Shown: positions 45,478-54,487 of the stretch, piece by piece
How the letters are laid out: every line of letters begins with the position of its first letter
Position numbering within the stretch: position 1 is the first letter of the stretch
Assembly (NCBI GenBank): GCA_009695065.1
Contig: SIBR01000001.1
Coordinates: 1-64,000 of the forward strand
DNA from: Opitutus sp.
GTDB taxonomy: Bacteria > Verrucomicrobiota > Verrucomicrobiae > Opitutales > Opitutaceae
Reading direction: 5' to 3'
DNA: 64,000 nucleotides
Position numbers and translations under genes: made by a program
Notes under the pieces: model-generated
What the model was told of the DNA's origin: nothing
The model's input: only the letters and a program-made list of their open reading frames with translations
Database searches by the model: none

Positions 45478-46680
45478 TCAACCCGCCCGCACCGTAGTTT
45501 GCGGAAAGCAGATCCGCGACACCGCCTCGTCGAAGTCGGCCGCACCGTGGATGATGTCGATTTCGAGCCGCAGGTAGTAAAACGGCAGCGGTCCGCGAAA
45601 CCCCGGCGCGATCCGCACCGCGTCCTTCTCCGTCGTCACAACGCACTCCGCACCTTCGCGCTGCGCCATGGCGAACAGTTCCACGAGGTCCTCCTCCACG
45701 AAGCGATAATGGTCGCGGAAACGCTCCCGCCCGACCAGCCGCGCGCCAAGGTCTCGCAGGAATTTCTCGAAGCTCTCGGGGGTCGCGATGCCGCTGAAGG
45801 CAAACACGCGCCGGCCCTTCAGAAAGGCCAGCGGCTCGCGCCCCTCGGCGGCGTCGAACGGAGCCCCGAACCGCTGCAGGTATTGGGGCCGGTGGGCGCA
45901 CTCGATGATGTCGACACCGGGATTGTGGCGTTCGATCAGCCGCTCCAATTCAAGATCGCGCTGACCGTTGGACTTCGTCAGAAAAACGTAGCTCGCGCGG
46001 CGGAGGTGCTTGATCGGCTCGCGCAGGATGCCGCGCGGGAGCAGCTGGCCGTTGCCGAAGGGATTCGTCTTGTCGACGAGCAGCAGGTTGAGGCGGCCCT
46101 TGAGCGGGAGGTATTGAAAACCGTCGTCGAGCACCAGGGTGTCGCAGCCGAATTTCTTGATCGCGAACGCCCCCGCCTTCACGCGGTTCTTGTCCACGAG
46201 GACGATCACGCCGGGGAGGTTGCGCGCCAGCATGTAGGGCTCGTCGCCCGCCTCCTCGCTGTCGAGGAGCACGCGTTCGCCGTCGCTGACAATGCGGGGC
46301 GGAAGCTCGGCGGCATCGGTCAGCGCGTGCCACGCCCGCTGCCACAGCGGGGGCTTCTTGCTCTTGTAACCACGGCTGAGGATGGCGACCTTGCGGCCAC
46401 GGTCGCGCAGGGCCTTGGCGAATTTTTCCACCACGGGCGTCTTGCCCGTTCCGCCCACCGTGAGGTTTCCGACTACCACGACGAGGCAACCGAGCGGCTG
46501 GTCGTGCAGAATACGATGCCGGTAAAGCCAGAGGCGGGCCTGGGTCACGCCATTGAAGAGCCACGAAAGGGTCTGGAGAAACGCGCCGTAAACCACCGGT
46601 CCCGCCCCGGCGCGGCGGCCGTAAATTACGTCGATCGTGTAAAGTTCGAGCGCGTTGGTTTGTTTCTTCAGCCAGGACAT
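45478..46680 (-). CDS. lpxK: Tetraacyldisaccharide 4'-kinase LpxK
   Basis: LpxK adds the 4'-phosphate of lipid A at the inner membrane, which shows that the organism makes lipopolysaccharide-type lipid. I start at ATG 46680 ([14 protein letters not shown]), giving 400 residues, longer than the usual 320-340 because of extra sequence between and after the core motifs. A hydrophobic N-terminal helix (about 28-53) is followed by [16 protein letters not shown] (P-loop, residues 76-81), [31 protein letters not shown] (DDGFQ catalytic/metal motif) and, later, [13 protein letters not shown] and [10 protein letters not shown]. Upstream, 174 bases separate it from the divergent aminotransferase gene. 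Confidence 0.94.
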   Translation of the reverse strand: MSWLKKQTNALELYTIDVIYGRRAGAGPVVYGAFLQTLSWLFNGVTQARLWLYRHRILHDQPLGCLVVVVGNLTVGGTGKTPVVEKFAKALRDRGRKVAILSRGYKSKKPPLWQRAWHALTDAAELPPRIVSDGERVLLDSEEAGDEPYMLARNLPGVIVLVDKNRVKAGAFAIKKFGCDTLVLDDGFQYLPLKGRLNLLLVDKTNPFGNGQLLPRGILREPIKHLRRASYVFLTKSNGQRDLELERLIERHNPGVDIIECAHRPQYLQRFGAPFDAAEGREPLAFLKGRRVFAFSGIATPESFEKFLRDLGARLVGRERFRDHYRFVEEDLVELFAMAQREGAECVVTTEKDAVRIAPGFRGPLPFYYLRLEIDIIHGAADFDEAVSRICFPQTTVRAG

Positions 46681-46854
46681 GGAGTGCTTGCGGTGCAAAA
46701 ACCTAAGATTGACCCGGCAGGCCACGTAAACAGTTTTCGGAGCGCCTGCGCACTTTCGCAGGTTCCATCTTCGATGTCCAACCACACAACCAAAACCAGC
46801 GCCGGGCGTCCGCCGCCGATTGCGCGCCGTTAAGGTTGTCCCACCACACCAACC

Positions 46855-47943
46855 ATGAGCTACAAATTATTCATTCCGGGCCCCGTCGCCGTTTCGGAAA
46901 AGACCCTGCGGGCCATGGCCCAGCCGATGATCGGCCACCGCAGCACGGACTTTGTCGCGCTCTACAATTCCATCCAGCCCGAGTTGCAGGCCCTGTGCTA
47001 CACCCGGGACCCGGTCTACCTGTCCACCAGCAGCGCCTGGGGCGTGATGGAGGGTTCCCTCCGCAACGTCGTTAAAAAGAAGGTGCTCAACTGCATGAAC
47101 GGCGCCTTCTCGGACAAGTGGTACGACGTCGCCCTGCGCTGCGGCAAACAGGCCACCGCCCTGAAGTTCGAATGGGGCCAGCCCGTGGATCCCGAGGCCG
47201 TCCGCAAGGAACTCGCCACCGGCGTGTACGACGCGCTCACGCTCATCCACAACGAGACGTCCTGCGGCTGCATGAGCGACCTCGCGGCGATCATGCAGGT
47301 CGTCCGGGAGTTTCCCGACGTCATCGCCATCGTCGACACCGTCAGCTCGCTCAGCGCGCTGCCGATCAAGAAGGACGAACTCGGCATCGACGTGCTGGTG
47401 GCCGGTTCGCAAAAAGCTTTCGCCCTGCCGCCCGGCCTCTCGTTCCTCTCCGTCTCGAAGAAGGCGCTGGATCGCGCCGCCACGATCGCCGACCGCGGCT
47501 ACTATTTCGACTACGTCGAATTCCAGAAGAACCACGAGGCCGGCATGACGCCGAGCACCCCGGTAATTTCGCTGTTCTACGCGCTCCGCTCGAAACTCGA
47601 CGACATCAAGGCCGAGGGCCTCGAGGCGCGTTATGCCCGGCATGCCCGGCTCAACCAGACCGTGCGCGATCACGCCCTCGCCAAGGGTTTCAAGATGTTC
47701 CCGAAGGACGGCTACGGCTCAGTAACGCTGAACTGCTTCGCCAACACGCTGAACATCGACCTCGGCGCGCTGAACAAGATTTTGAAGTCGAAGCATCAGC
47801 TCGTGATCGATGGCGGCTATGGAAAGCTCAAAGGAAAGACCTTCCGCATCTCCAACATGGGCGACGAGACCGACGACACGATCGCGGTCATGCTGAAAGC
47901 GTTCGATTCCGCGCTGGCCGAAACGCCCAAGGCGACGGCCTGA
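46855..47943 (+). CDS. Class V aminotransferase (alanine/serine-glyoxylate type)
   Basis: The 362-residue PLP enzyme begins [29 protein letters not shown], the usual opening of alanine-glyoxylate and serine-glyoxylate aminotransferases (IPGPVAVS, then PMIGHRS). It has [14 protein letters not shown] in the cofactor pocket, [25 protein letters not shown] and the PLP-binding Lys187 in [12 protein letters not shown]. The C-terminal [11 protein letters not shown] is also typical. Related enzymes in some bacteria act on phosphoserine or ureidoglycine, so serine or glycine metabolism is a safe statement but the pair of substrates is not. It is divergent from lpxK. The downstream gap to topB is 221 bases with no gene. 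Confidence 0.88.
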   Translation: MSYKLFIPGPVAVSEKTLRAMAQPMIGHRSTDFVALYNSIQPELQALCYTRDPVYLSTSSAWGVMEGSLRNVVKKKVLNCMNGAFSDKWYDVALRCGKQATALKFEWGQPVDPEAVRKELATGVYDALTLIHNETSCGCMSDLAAIMQVVREFPDVIAIVDTVSSLSALPIKKDELGIDVLVAGSQKAFALPPGLSFLSVSKKALDRAATIADRGYYFDYVEFQKNHEAGMTPSTPVISLFYALRSKLDDIKAEGLEARYARHARLNQTVRDHALAKGFKMFPKDGYGSVTLNCFANTLNIDLGALNKILKSKHQLVIDGGYGKLKGKTFRISNMGDETDDTIAVMLKAFDSALAETPKATA

Positions 47944-48164
47944 GCGGATCGTCCGACCCGGCGGCGAAGGCCGCCATTGCCTCCATACCCGTCGTATCCG
48001 ATCGCCGATCGGTCCGGTTGGGCGTGAGCCCGGCCGCCCCGATCCCGCCATAAAATTCACGGCGCGAATGGCGGCTGGAGCGATGGATTAGTCGCGGGCC
48101 GAGGGAGATCGGCTGAAAACAATTTCTTGCACTTCGTCGTCCCGCGGGTAACGGCTCGCATTAC

Positions 48165-50963
48165 ATGAAGTCACTTGTCATCGCCGAGAAGCCGTCTGTG
48201 GCGGCGGATCTGGCGCGTTCCCTCGGGAAAATTCCAAAGAAAGGCGACCATTACGAAAACGACGACTACGTCATCTCGTATGCGCTCGGCCACCTCGTGG
48301 AACTCGAGATGCCGGAGGACATCGACAAGAAGAAATACGGCTTCTGGCGGCTCGAGACGCTGCCCATCATTCCGGCGAAATTCGGCCTCAAACCGATCGA
48401 GCAGTCCAAGGAACGCTTCGGTGCGCTGAAAAAGCTCCTCGGCCGCAAGGATATCGGCCAGGTCATCAACGCCTGCGACGCCGGGCGGGAGGGCGAGCTG
48501 ATCTTCGCCTACCTTTACCAGCTCACAAAGTGCAAGCTGCCGGTGAAGCGTGCCTGGATGCAGACGATGACCACCGGCGGCATCCAGGAAGCGTTCAAGA
48601 ACCTGCGCGACGGCGCGAAGATGAAGGGCCTCGAGGACGCCGCGCGGTGCCGGAGCGAAAGCGACTGGCTGATCGGCATCAACGGCACGCGCGCGCTGAC
48701 CAAGCGCATGTTCGGCTCCCGGGCCGGTAACGTCGCCTCGGTCGGTCGCGTGCAGACGCCGACACTCGCGATCGTCTACGCCCGCGAGCTGGAGATCCGG
48801 AACTTCAAGCCGCGCGACTACTGGCGCGTCACCGCCACCTTCGAGGTGGCCAAGGGCCGCTACGAGGGCGTCTACCAGCGGCCCAATTTCAAGCGGGCGG
48901 AAAACGACGAGCACGACCGCATCGATCGCGTTTGGGCGAAGGCGGTGGCCGAGGCGGTGCTCGCCGCCTGCCAGGGCCAACCGACCGCCAGCGTCAGTGA
49001 GGAGAAAAAAGGCAGCACCCAGGCCGCGCCCCGCCTCTACGATTTAACGACGCTCCAGCGCGAGGCCAACAACCGCTACGGCCTGCCCGCCCGCCGCACA
49101 CTCCAGATCGCCCAGGCGCTCTACGAGCGTCACAAGATGATCACCTACCCCCGCACCGACTCGCGCGCGTTGCCGGAGGATTACATTCCCACCTGTCGCG
49201 AGACGCTCAACAATCTCTCCGGTGACCTCGGGGGCCATGCGCACAAGGTCCTCGAAGCCGGCTGGCTCCGCCCGAACAAGCGCCTCTTTAATAATGCGCA
49301 GATCTCGGATCACTTCGCGATCATCCCGACGGCGCACGAGGCCAAGAACCTCGACGACATGGAGGCCAAGGTGTTCGACATGATCGCCCGCCGCTTTGTC
49401 GCCGCGTTCTACCCTGCCGCCGAGTTCGACGTCACCACGCGCATCAGCACGGTGACGCCCGGCCACGATTTCAAAACCGAGGGCAAGGTCCTCACCTTCC
49501 CCGGCTGGCTGGCGGTTTACGGCAAGAATACCGTCGACGACGATTCGCCCGACTCGAAAGCCCTGCCTGCGCTGACCGCCGAGGACGGCTCGCCCACCAA
49601 GGCGAAGACGGTCGACCCCATCCTTCACGCCGAGACGACGAAGCCGCCGCCGCGCTACACGGAAGCCACGCTTCTCTCCGCGATGGAAGGCGCCGGCAAG
49701 CTCGTCGAAGACGAGGAAATTGCCGAAGCCATGAAGGAACGCGGCCTCGGCACCCCCGCGACGCGCGCCGACACGATCGACGGTCTCATCAATCAGAGGT
49801 ATGTCGACCGCCCGCTGCGCGAACTCATCCCGACCGCCAAGGCCGAGCAGTTGATCCAGTTTCTCGGGGCTGTGAAGGCCGATGCTCTCACCCAGCCGGC
49901 GATGACCGGCGAATGGGAGTTCAAGCTCCGTCAGATGGAGCACAATAAGTTCTCCCGCGCCCAGTTCATGGACGAGGTGATCGAGCAGACGAAGGGTATC
50001 ATCGAACGCGTGAAAGGCTTCGAGGAGGACGACTCCGTCGCCCGTGTCACGGACATCCCCTCCCCGACGGACGGCAAGCCCCTGCGCGAAACCCTCCGCG
50101 GCTACAAATCGCAGGACGGCGAGTTCATGATCTACAAGGTCATCGGCGGTCGCCGGATGGAGGAACCCGAGGTCCGCGAACTCGTCACCGCCGGCAAGGT
50201 CGGCCCGCTCGACGGTTTCATTTCGGCCAAGACGCGCAGCCGTTTTTCCGCCCTGCTCAAGCTCGTCAAGGACGAGGAGAAGGGAAAGTGGGTCGCGCAG
50301 TACGATTTCGGCGACAAAGTCGATCTCGGCACCGTCGAGCCCTATTGGACCGATCCCAAAACCGGTGCGGGTCTTTGCGAGGTCGGCTCCAGTCACGTGC
50401 TGCGTGAGCGCGACGGCGAGGGCTGGAAACAAACCTTCCGCATCGGCCGCCTGATGTGCCAGAAGCCGATCACGCGCGAGATGGCCATCCAACTCGTCGC
50501 CGAGGGCAAGACCTCGGTCATCGAAAATTTCATCTCGAAAAAGGGCCGGCCGTTCAGCGCGATGCTCAAGCGCGAGGGCCCGAAGTTCTCGTGGGAGTTT
50601 CCACCGCGCGCACCGAAGCTCGACAAGGACGGCAATCCCATCGCCCGCAAGGCGAAGACGCCGCCGGACCTCTCCAAGGGCGTCATGCTCGGCAAGAGCA
50701 AGATGCACAAGGACGCCGAGATCGTCGAAACGCCCGAGGCATTTTACGTGCGCAAGCCCGACCAGGACAACCGCATCGTATTCACGTTGAAGAAGCAGCT
50801 GTGCGGCAGAGAGATTCCCGCCGACGAGGCGTTGAAGCTCTTCGAGAACGGTCGCACCGAGCTCATCCAGGGTTTCATGTCGAAACGCGGCATGCCGTTC
50901 GGGGCCTACCTCGTGTTGTCGAAGACCGGCGTGAAGGCGGAGTTCGAGTTTCCGCCGCGCTAG
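48165..50963 (+). CDS. topB: DNA topoisomerase III with C-terminal repeats
   Basis: This type IA topoisomerase decatenates and relaxes DNA. The 932-residue product has the TOPRIM domain (SLVIAEKPSVAADLARSL; NACDAGREGELIF with the metal DxD-type acid triad), the active-site Tyr328 in MITYPRTDSRALP and the family block GLGTPATRADTIDGLI. No zinc-finger cysteines follow. Instead the C-terminus holds three related units beginning at about residues 663, 767 and 883 (PITREMAIQLVAEGKTSVI and FISKKGRPFSAML patterns), like the topoisomerase C-terminal repeat. E. coli TopB is about 650 residues, so this is a long, repeat-extended form. A possible promoter (TTGCAC at about 48125) lies upstream. Confidence 0.95.
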   Translation: MKSLVIAEKPSVAADLARSLGKIPKKGDHYENDDYVISYALGHLVELEMPEDIDKKKYGFWRLETLPIIPAKFGLKPIEQSKERFGALKKLLGRKDIGQVINACDAGREGELIFAYLYQLTKCKLPVKRAWMQTMTTGGIQEAFKNLRDGAKMKGLEDAARCRSESDWLIGINGTRALTKRMFGSRAGNVASVGRVQTPTLAIVYARELEIRNFKPRDYWRVTATFEVAKGRYEGVYQRPNFKRAENDEHDRIDRVWAKAVAEAVLAACQGQPTASVSEEKKGSTQAAPRLYDLTTLQREANNRYGLPARRTLQIAQALYERHKMITYPRTDSRALPEDYIPTCRETLNNLSGDLGGHAHKVLEAGWLRPNKRLFNNAQISDHFAIIPTAHEAKNLDDMEAKVFDMIARRFVAAFYPAAEFDVTTRISTVTPGHDFKTEGKVLTFPGWLAVYGKNTVDDDSPDSKALPALTAEDGSPTKAKTVDPILHAETTKPPPRYTEATLLSAMEGAGKLVEDEEIAEAMKERGLGTPATRADTIDGLINQRYVDRPLRELIPTAKAEQLIQFLGAVKADALTQPAMTGEWEFKLRQMEHNKFSRAQFMDEVIEQTKGIIERVKGFEEDDSVARVTDIPSPTDGKPLRETLRGYKSQDGEFMIYKVIGGRRMEEPEVRELVTAGKVGPLDGFISAKTRSRFSALLKLVKDEEKGKWVAQYDFGDKVDLGTVEPYWTDPKTGAGLCEVGSSHVLRERDGEGWKQTFRIGRLMCQKPITREMAIQLVAEGKTSVIENFISKKGRPFSAMLKREGPKFSWEFPPRAPKLDKDGNPIARKAKTPPDLSKGVMLGKSKMHKDAEIVETPEAFYVRKPDQDNRIVFTLKKQLCGREIPADEALKLFENGRTELIQGFMSKRGMPFGAYLVLSKTGVKAEFEFPPR

Positions 50964-51115
50964 CTTGTTGCGGTTCATCCCGGCCCGAGCGTCGGCCGCG
51001 AGCCGGGACGGACCGCCCGAACCCCAGCCGGGCCTCGTTCGGCCACATGACGGGGATTGCGCACACGCCGCCCGCGTGTAACTTCGCGTGCGTCTCACCG
51101 TCACCGCCCCACTCC

Positions 51116-52270
51116 GTGCAAAGCCCCAAAATCTACGTCATACTCGTTCTCGCGCTTACCACCAGCGGCGGAGTGGCGCTCGCGTGGCGGCAGTATCAAG
51201 AACTGGTCGAACTGCGCGCGGCCGCGATGAACCAGAATGAGCGGGCCGATCTGCAGAAACGCATTTGGGATCTGGAGAAGCTGAATCGGCAACTTTCGGA
51301 CCGACTCGTAGCCTCGCAATCGCGCCCCGCCAGCAGCGGCCCGGATGGCCCCGGTGCCCTCGGAGCCGAAGATGACGGCCGCCGCCGGGGCGATCGCGGG
51401 CCGGAGGGCGGTCGCGGCGGCAATCCCGGCGCACAACAGGCGGCTCTGCGAGAGCTCATGGCGAAGCCGGAAGTGCAGGCAATGATCGATCTGCAGCGCA
51501 AATTGGGAATCGAGCAACGCTACGCCGCGCTCTTCAAGAACCTCAACCTCTCCCCCGAGCAGTCCGAAAAACTCAAAGGACTGCTCGTTGACCGTCAGAC
51601 GACCATTCAGGACGTGGCGGCGGCGGCCCGGGAACAAGGCATCACCCCCCGCAACGATCCCGAGAGTTTTCGCAAGCTGGTAGCGGACGCGCAGGACCAG
51701 GTGACGCAGGGGATCAGAGGGGTGATCGGCGACGCGGGGGTGGCGCAGCTGCAAAACTACGAACAAACGCTGCCCCAGCGAAACCTCGTCAACGATCTCC
51801 AGCAGCGGCTGAGCTATTCGAATACTCCGCTCTCTTCGACCCAGGCCGAGCAACTCGTACAGATTCTGGCGAGCAATGCTCCGGCTCGCCCGGCGAATCC
51901 GGGTGGCGGTGACGGGATGGGTCCGGGTGGCCCCGGCGATCTTTTCCTCGGCCGCGGCGGCGATGTCGGCGCTCTCGCCGGCGCTTTTATCGGCGGCCTG
52001 GGCGGCGGGGCCATTACGGCGGCGCTCGATGGTGCACGGGGCGGCGGCACGGCGCCTATCACGCCGGCGGCGGTGAATCAGGCGCAAGCGGTGCTGGCCC
52101 AACCACAGATGACCGCCCTGCAGCAAATGCAGCAACAGCAACAGGCCCAGCAGCAGCTGCAACAACTTGTCCGGGGCACCCTCCAGCAAAATGCCCCCGG
52201 AGCTCAAAAAGCCGGCGGCCCCGCGACTCCCTCCGCCGGCGGAAATGCGCCCCGCCGCGGCGGCGGCTAG
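51116..52270 (+). CDS. Membrane-anchored Gln/Gly-rich coiled-coil protein
   Basis: I take GTG 51116 as the start (VQSPKIYVILVLALTTSGGVALAW), which places one membrane segment at residues 6-23; ATG 51047 would add 23 residues of poor quality. The 384-residue protein then has a coiled coil (ELVELRAAAMNQNERADLQK), a Gly/Arg/Asp-rich spacer, a folded helical domain (about 100-260, with LNLSPEQSEKLKGLLVDRQ), a very Gly-rich section (about 260-310) and a Gln-rich tail (MQQQQQAQQQLQQLVRG). Similar proteins occur in Verrucomicrobiota without known function. It is most likely an envelope protein. The middle helical domain resembles periplasmic Spy/CpxP-like bundles only loosely. Confidence 0.7.
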   Translation: MQSPKIYVILVLALTTSGGVALAWRQYQELVELRAAAMNQNERADLQKRIWDLEKLNRQLSDRLVASQSRPASSGPDGPGALGAEDDGRRRGDRGPEGGRGGNPGAQQAALRELMAKPEVQAMIDLQRKLGIEQRYAALFKNLNLSPEQSEKLKGLLVDRQTTIQDVAAAAREQGITPRNDPESFRKLVADAQDQVTQGIRGVIGDAGVAQLQNYEQTLPQRNLVNDLQQRLSYSNTPLSSTQAEQLVQILASNAPARPANPGGGDGMGPGGPGDLFLGRGGDVGALAGAFIGGLGGGAITAALDGARGGGTAPITPAAVNQAQAVLAQPQMTALQQMQQQQQAQQQLQQLVRGTLQQNAPGAQKAGGPATPSAGGNAPRRGGG

Positions 52271-52402
52271 CGTTCCGCGCGCTTCGCCCCCGGGGCCTCC
52301 CTCCGCCCCGGGTCGAACCGGTTACTTCCGGACGGCGGACCGCGATAAAACCCTTGCGACAACAATCCGCGAGCGGGACAGTGGGGCCCTATCTCGTTTC
52401 CT

Positions 52403-53353
52403 ATGGTCGTTACAACCGCGCAGCTCTTCAAACACGCTTACGGCAAATACGCCGTCGGCGCCTACAACATCAACAACGCCGAGCAGGCGATGGGGCTCTT
52501 CAAAGGCTGCATCGTCTCCCAAGCGCCGTTCATCATCCAGATTTCGAAGGGTGCGCGCAAATACACCGACAAGCGCATGCTTGAGGCGATCATTCGCGCC
52601 GCGGGCGAGATCTTCCCCGATGCGATCTACGCCGTTCACCTCGATCATGGCGACGAGGAGACTTGCTACGACTGCATCAACTCCGGCTTTTTCAGCTCCG
52701 TGATGATCGACGCGTCGCACGACCCGTTCGCGAAGAATGTCGAGATCACCAAGCGCGTCGTGGCCGCCGCCCACAAGAAGGGCATTTCGGTCGAGGCCGA
52801 GCTCGGTATGCTTGGCGGCGTCGAGGAGGACATCAAGGTCGAGGACGGCAACGCGTGCCTGACCGATCCGGATGAGGCCAAGGAATTCGTGAAACAGACC
52901 GGCTGCGACTGCCTGGCGGCGGCCATCGGCACGTCCCACGGCGCCTTCAAATTCAAGGGCAAGCAGGCCCTGCACTTCGACGTCCTCCAGAAGATCCAGG
53001 ACCGCCTCCCGGGCTTCCCGCTCGTCATGCACGGCTCGTCGTCGGTACCGAAGGATGAAGTAGACCGCATCAACGAGGCCGGCGGGACGATCAAGGACTC
53101 GATGGGCGTCGACCCGAACGAATATCTCCCGGCCGCCAAGCTCGGCGTGACCAAGGTCAACATCGACACCGACGGCCGCCTCGTCTGGACCCGCGTCCAC
53201 CGCGAGTTCTTCCGCGACAAGCCGGGCGATTTCGATTTCCGCCCGCCGGGCAAGATCTTCATCGAAGAATACGCGAAATTCATCGCGAGCCGCAACGTGT
53301 TCCTCGGCAGCGCCGGCCAACTCGCCGACCTCAAGGCCAGCCTCGGGACGTAA
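52403..53353 (+). CDS. fba: Class II fructose-bisphosphate aldolase
   Basis: The zinc-dependent aldolase splits fructose 1,6-bisphosphate into dihydroxyacetone phosphate and glyceraldehyde 3-phosphate, and works backwards in gluconeogenesis. The 316-residue product shows VGAYNINNAEQAMG, YAVHLDHGDEETCYDCINSGF (zinc-binding histidine, catalytic aspartate), SVMIDASHDPF, EAELGMLGGVEED, GTSHGAFKFKG (zinc histidine) and LVMHGSSSVPKD (zinc histidine). The sequence is of the class II type with a long insert-free C-terminus. It starts 132 bases after the Gln/Gly-rich gene and ends just before a strong terminator. Confidence 0.96.
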   Translation: MVVTTAQLFKHAYGKYAVGAYNINNAEQAMGLFKGCIVSQAPFIIQISKGARKYTDKRMLEAIIRAAGEIFPDAIYAVHLDHGDEETCYDCINSGFFSSVMIDASHDPFAKNVEITKRVVAAAHKKGISVEAELGMLGGVEEDIKVEDGNACLTDPDEAKEFVKQTGCDCLAAAIGTSHGAFKFKGKQALHFDVLQKIQDRLPGFPLVMHGSSSVPKDEVDRINEAGGTIKDSMGVDPNEYLPAAKLGVTKVNIDTDGRLVWTRVHREFFRDKPGDFDFRPPGKIFIEEYAKFIASRNVFLGSAGQLADLKASLGT

Positions 53354-53378
53354 TTTGCCCCGTCGAGATTGATCTCTG

Positions 53379-53406
53379 CCGGCGAGCTCAGGCTCGCCGG
53401 TTTTTT
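53379..53406 (+). terminator. Factor-independent terminator after fba
   Basis: A perfect 9-base stem CCGGCGAGC / GCTCGCCGG with a TCAG loop is followed directly by six T residues (53401-53406). It lies 25 bases after the fba stop and separates fba from the convergent toxin gene. Confidence 0.9.
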
Positions 53407-53459
53407 GTGCCGGGAACATCCCCGCCGCGTAAAACGGCAGCGTTACCGGGTTGCGGGTT

Positions 53460-53777
53460 CTATGGATGCAGCGTAATGGCAACGATGGTGACGCCAGCTG
53501 TCTTCTTCTTCACGACGACGTCATCGGGACCGTAATGCCAGAAAATGCGATAGGCACCGGAGGTATTGTTCTGAGCGTATGCCTCGAAAACTTTCTCCCC
53601 ACTGCGACCCGTCCATGAAGAGAATTCGTGATTCTTGAGGCTCGGGTGGCGCAGGTTCGTCTCGAGATAGCCGAGCGCCTTCTTCCCCTGTTTGCAGACC
53701 GCCGCCTGCCCCGGATCGTTTTCTAGCACCGTGAGCTGCTCGTCGGCCTTCGGGCTGAAAAAGAGTTTGCGCTCCAC
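53460..53777 (-). CDS. RelE/ParE-like toxin
   Basis: The 105-residue basic protein (start GTG 53777) fits the RelE/ParE-type fold: FFSPKADEQLTVLENDP, KALGYLETNLRHPSLKNHEF, KVFEAYAQNNTSGAYRIFWHYG and a C-terminal VTIVAITLHP strand. RelE members cut mRNA in the ribosome; ParE members block gyrase. Catalytic residues cannot be assigned by eye, so the mode is open. An AAGGA ribosome site (53785-53789) precedes the GTG. The gene is in the same reading frame as the antitoxin upstream: only the TAG stop at 53814-53816 plus twelve sense codons separate them, so stop read-through would give an antitoxin-toxin fusion. Confidence 0.7.
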   Translation of the reverse strand: MERKLFFSPKADEQLTVLENDPGQAAVCKQGKKALGYLETNLRHPSLKNHEFSSWTGRSGEKVFEAYAQNNTSGAYRIFWHYGPDDVVVKKKTAGVTIVAITLHP

Positions 53778-53813
53778 AAACCAATCCTTCGCGTGCCTGG
53801 CGAAGGAGCCGCG

Positions 53814-54071
53814 CTAAACGCGTTTCCCTTCAGCCGATTCACGCAGACCTTGCTTAACGGATGCGAGTGCGGCCGGGTTCTCCCCTAGCCACGTCTCCGC
53901 TACGGGAATCGCTTTCACCGGATCAAGGACCATCTGGCCAACGGAATTGCGATACACGTTAAACGCGGTTCCGCTACTCGCCTCACCGATTAGTATCCGC
54001 TTCTTTGCATCGGGACGCATGAACTCGGAGATGAGTTGGAAGTCGGCGCTTCTGATCACCGCGGTGGCCAT
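53814..54071 (-). CDS. Putative antitoxin partner of the RelE-like toxin
   Basis: From ATG 54071 the product is 85 residues; a TTG at 54089 in the same frame would add six. It reads MATAVIRSADFQLISEFMRPDAKKRILIGEA, followed by a short beta segment (AFNVYRNSVGQMVLDPVKAIP) and a charged end (LASVKQGLRESAEGKRV). The pattern of a mixed DNA-binding/beta core before a toxin gene fits an AbrB- or MazE-like antitoxin, but no named family is certain. Its position upstream of a RelE-like gene, with a palindrome in the promoter region, is the main support. The gap to the toxin start is 36 bases. Confidence 0.6.
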   Translation of the reverse strand: MATAVIRSADFQLISEFMRPDAKKRILIGEASSGTAFNVYRNSVGQMVLDPVKAIPVAETWLGENPAALASVKQGLRESAEGKRV

Positions 54072-54101
54072 GTGGCGACAAGATGCCAAGGTGGGCCTAC
54101 T

Positions 54102-54130
54102 TGAAAAGTGGGATTATCCCACGTTCTCAA
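54102..54130 (-). promoter_or_regulatory. Promoter region with palindromic operator of the second toxin-antitoxin pair
   Basis: On the minus strand the -35-like TTGAGA (54125-54130) is followed by a 17-base spacer holding the 15-base palindrome GTGGGAT-A-ATCCCAC (54108-54122, 7-base perfect arms); the -10 (TTTTCA, 54102-54107) is poor. The layout copies the operator of the VapC-type operon at 3.7 kb, where a palindrome also sits 1-2 bases after the -35. It supports autoregulation, by pattern only. Confidence 0.5.
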
Positions 54131-54487
54131 CCGGGAGCCACGCTCCCCATCCTCGTGGAAAATCCGACCTCAAATTGCGTCACGGATGCGCGATTATCCG
54201 GGCCTCCTCTGGCTCGCTGCCACGAAATGCGTCACTGGCCGCACCTTGAATCCGTCGCTCACGATTGCGCTCTCGATCTACGATGACGCGCGATGAAGAA
54301 GCTCGTGGAGCTATCCCTTTACCGGCGGCTGCGCGCAAAGGGCGTGTTCATGACCCCGACCGTGGCGAAGCCCCGCCTTGCCATCGACACGGAAACCGTT
54401 TCGCCGTGCGAGGCGGCGGCGATGATCGCGGCCGCGAACTAACGGAGGCGCCACCTCCTCCCTTCGCCACCGCGGAATCAGCCCACG
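54131..54487 (+). other. Gap between TA pair and membrane protein, with two possible gene remnants
   Basis: No convincing gene fills this 357-base stretch. Two short plus-strand frames touch each other: 54186-54296 (MRDYPGLLWLAATKCVTGRT..., 36 residues) and 54293-54442 (MKKLVELSLYRRLRAKGVFM..., 49 residues), overlapping as ATGA. The coupled overlap and the protein-like composition suggest small accessory or phage-derived genes or their remains, but no family is recognisable and neither has a clear ribosome site. Confidence 0.3.

Noticed and set aside
49044..51104. 686-residue open frame on the minus strand
   Set aside because: Antisense to topB, which carries intact TOPRIM and active-site tyrosine motifs; the minus frame is a composition shadow.
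53376..53410. Possible attachment site or small RNA next to fba
   Set aside because: The sequence is fully explained by a stem-loop with a T-run, i.e. a terminator.
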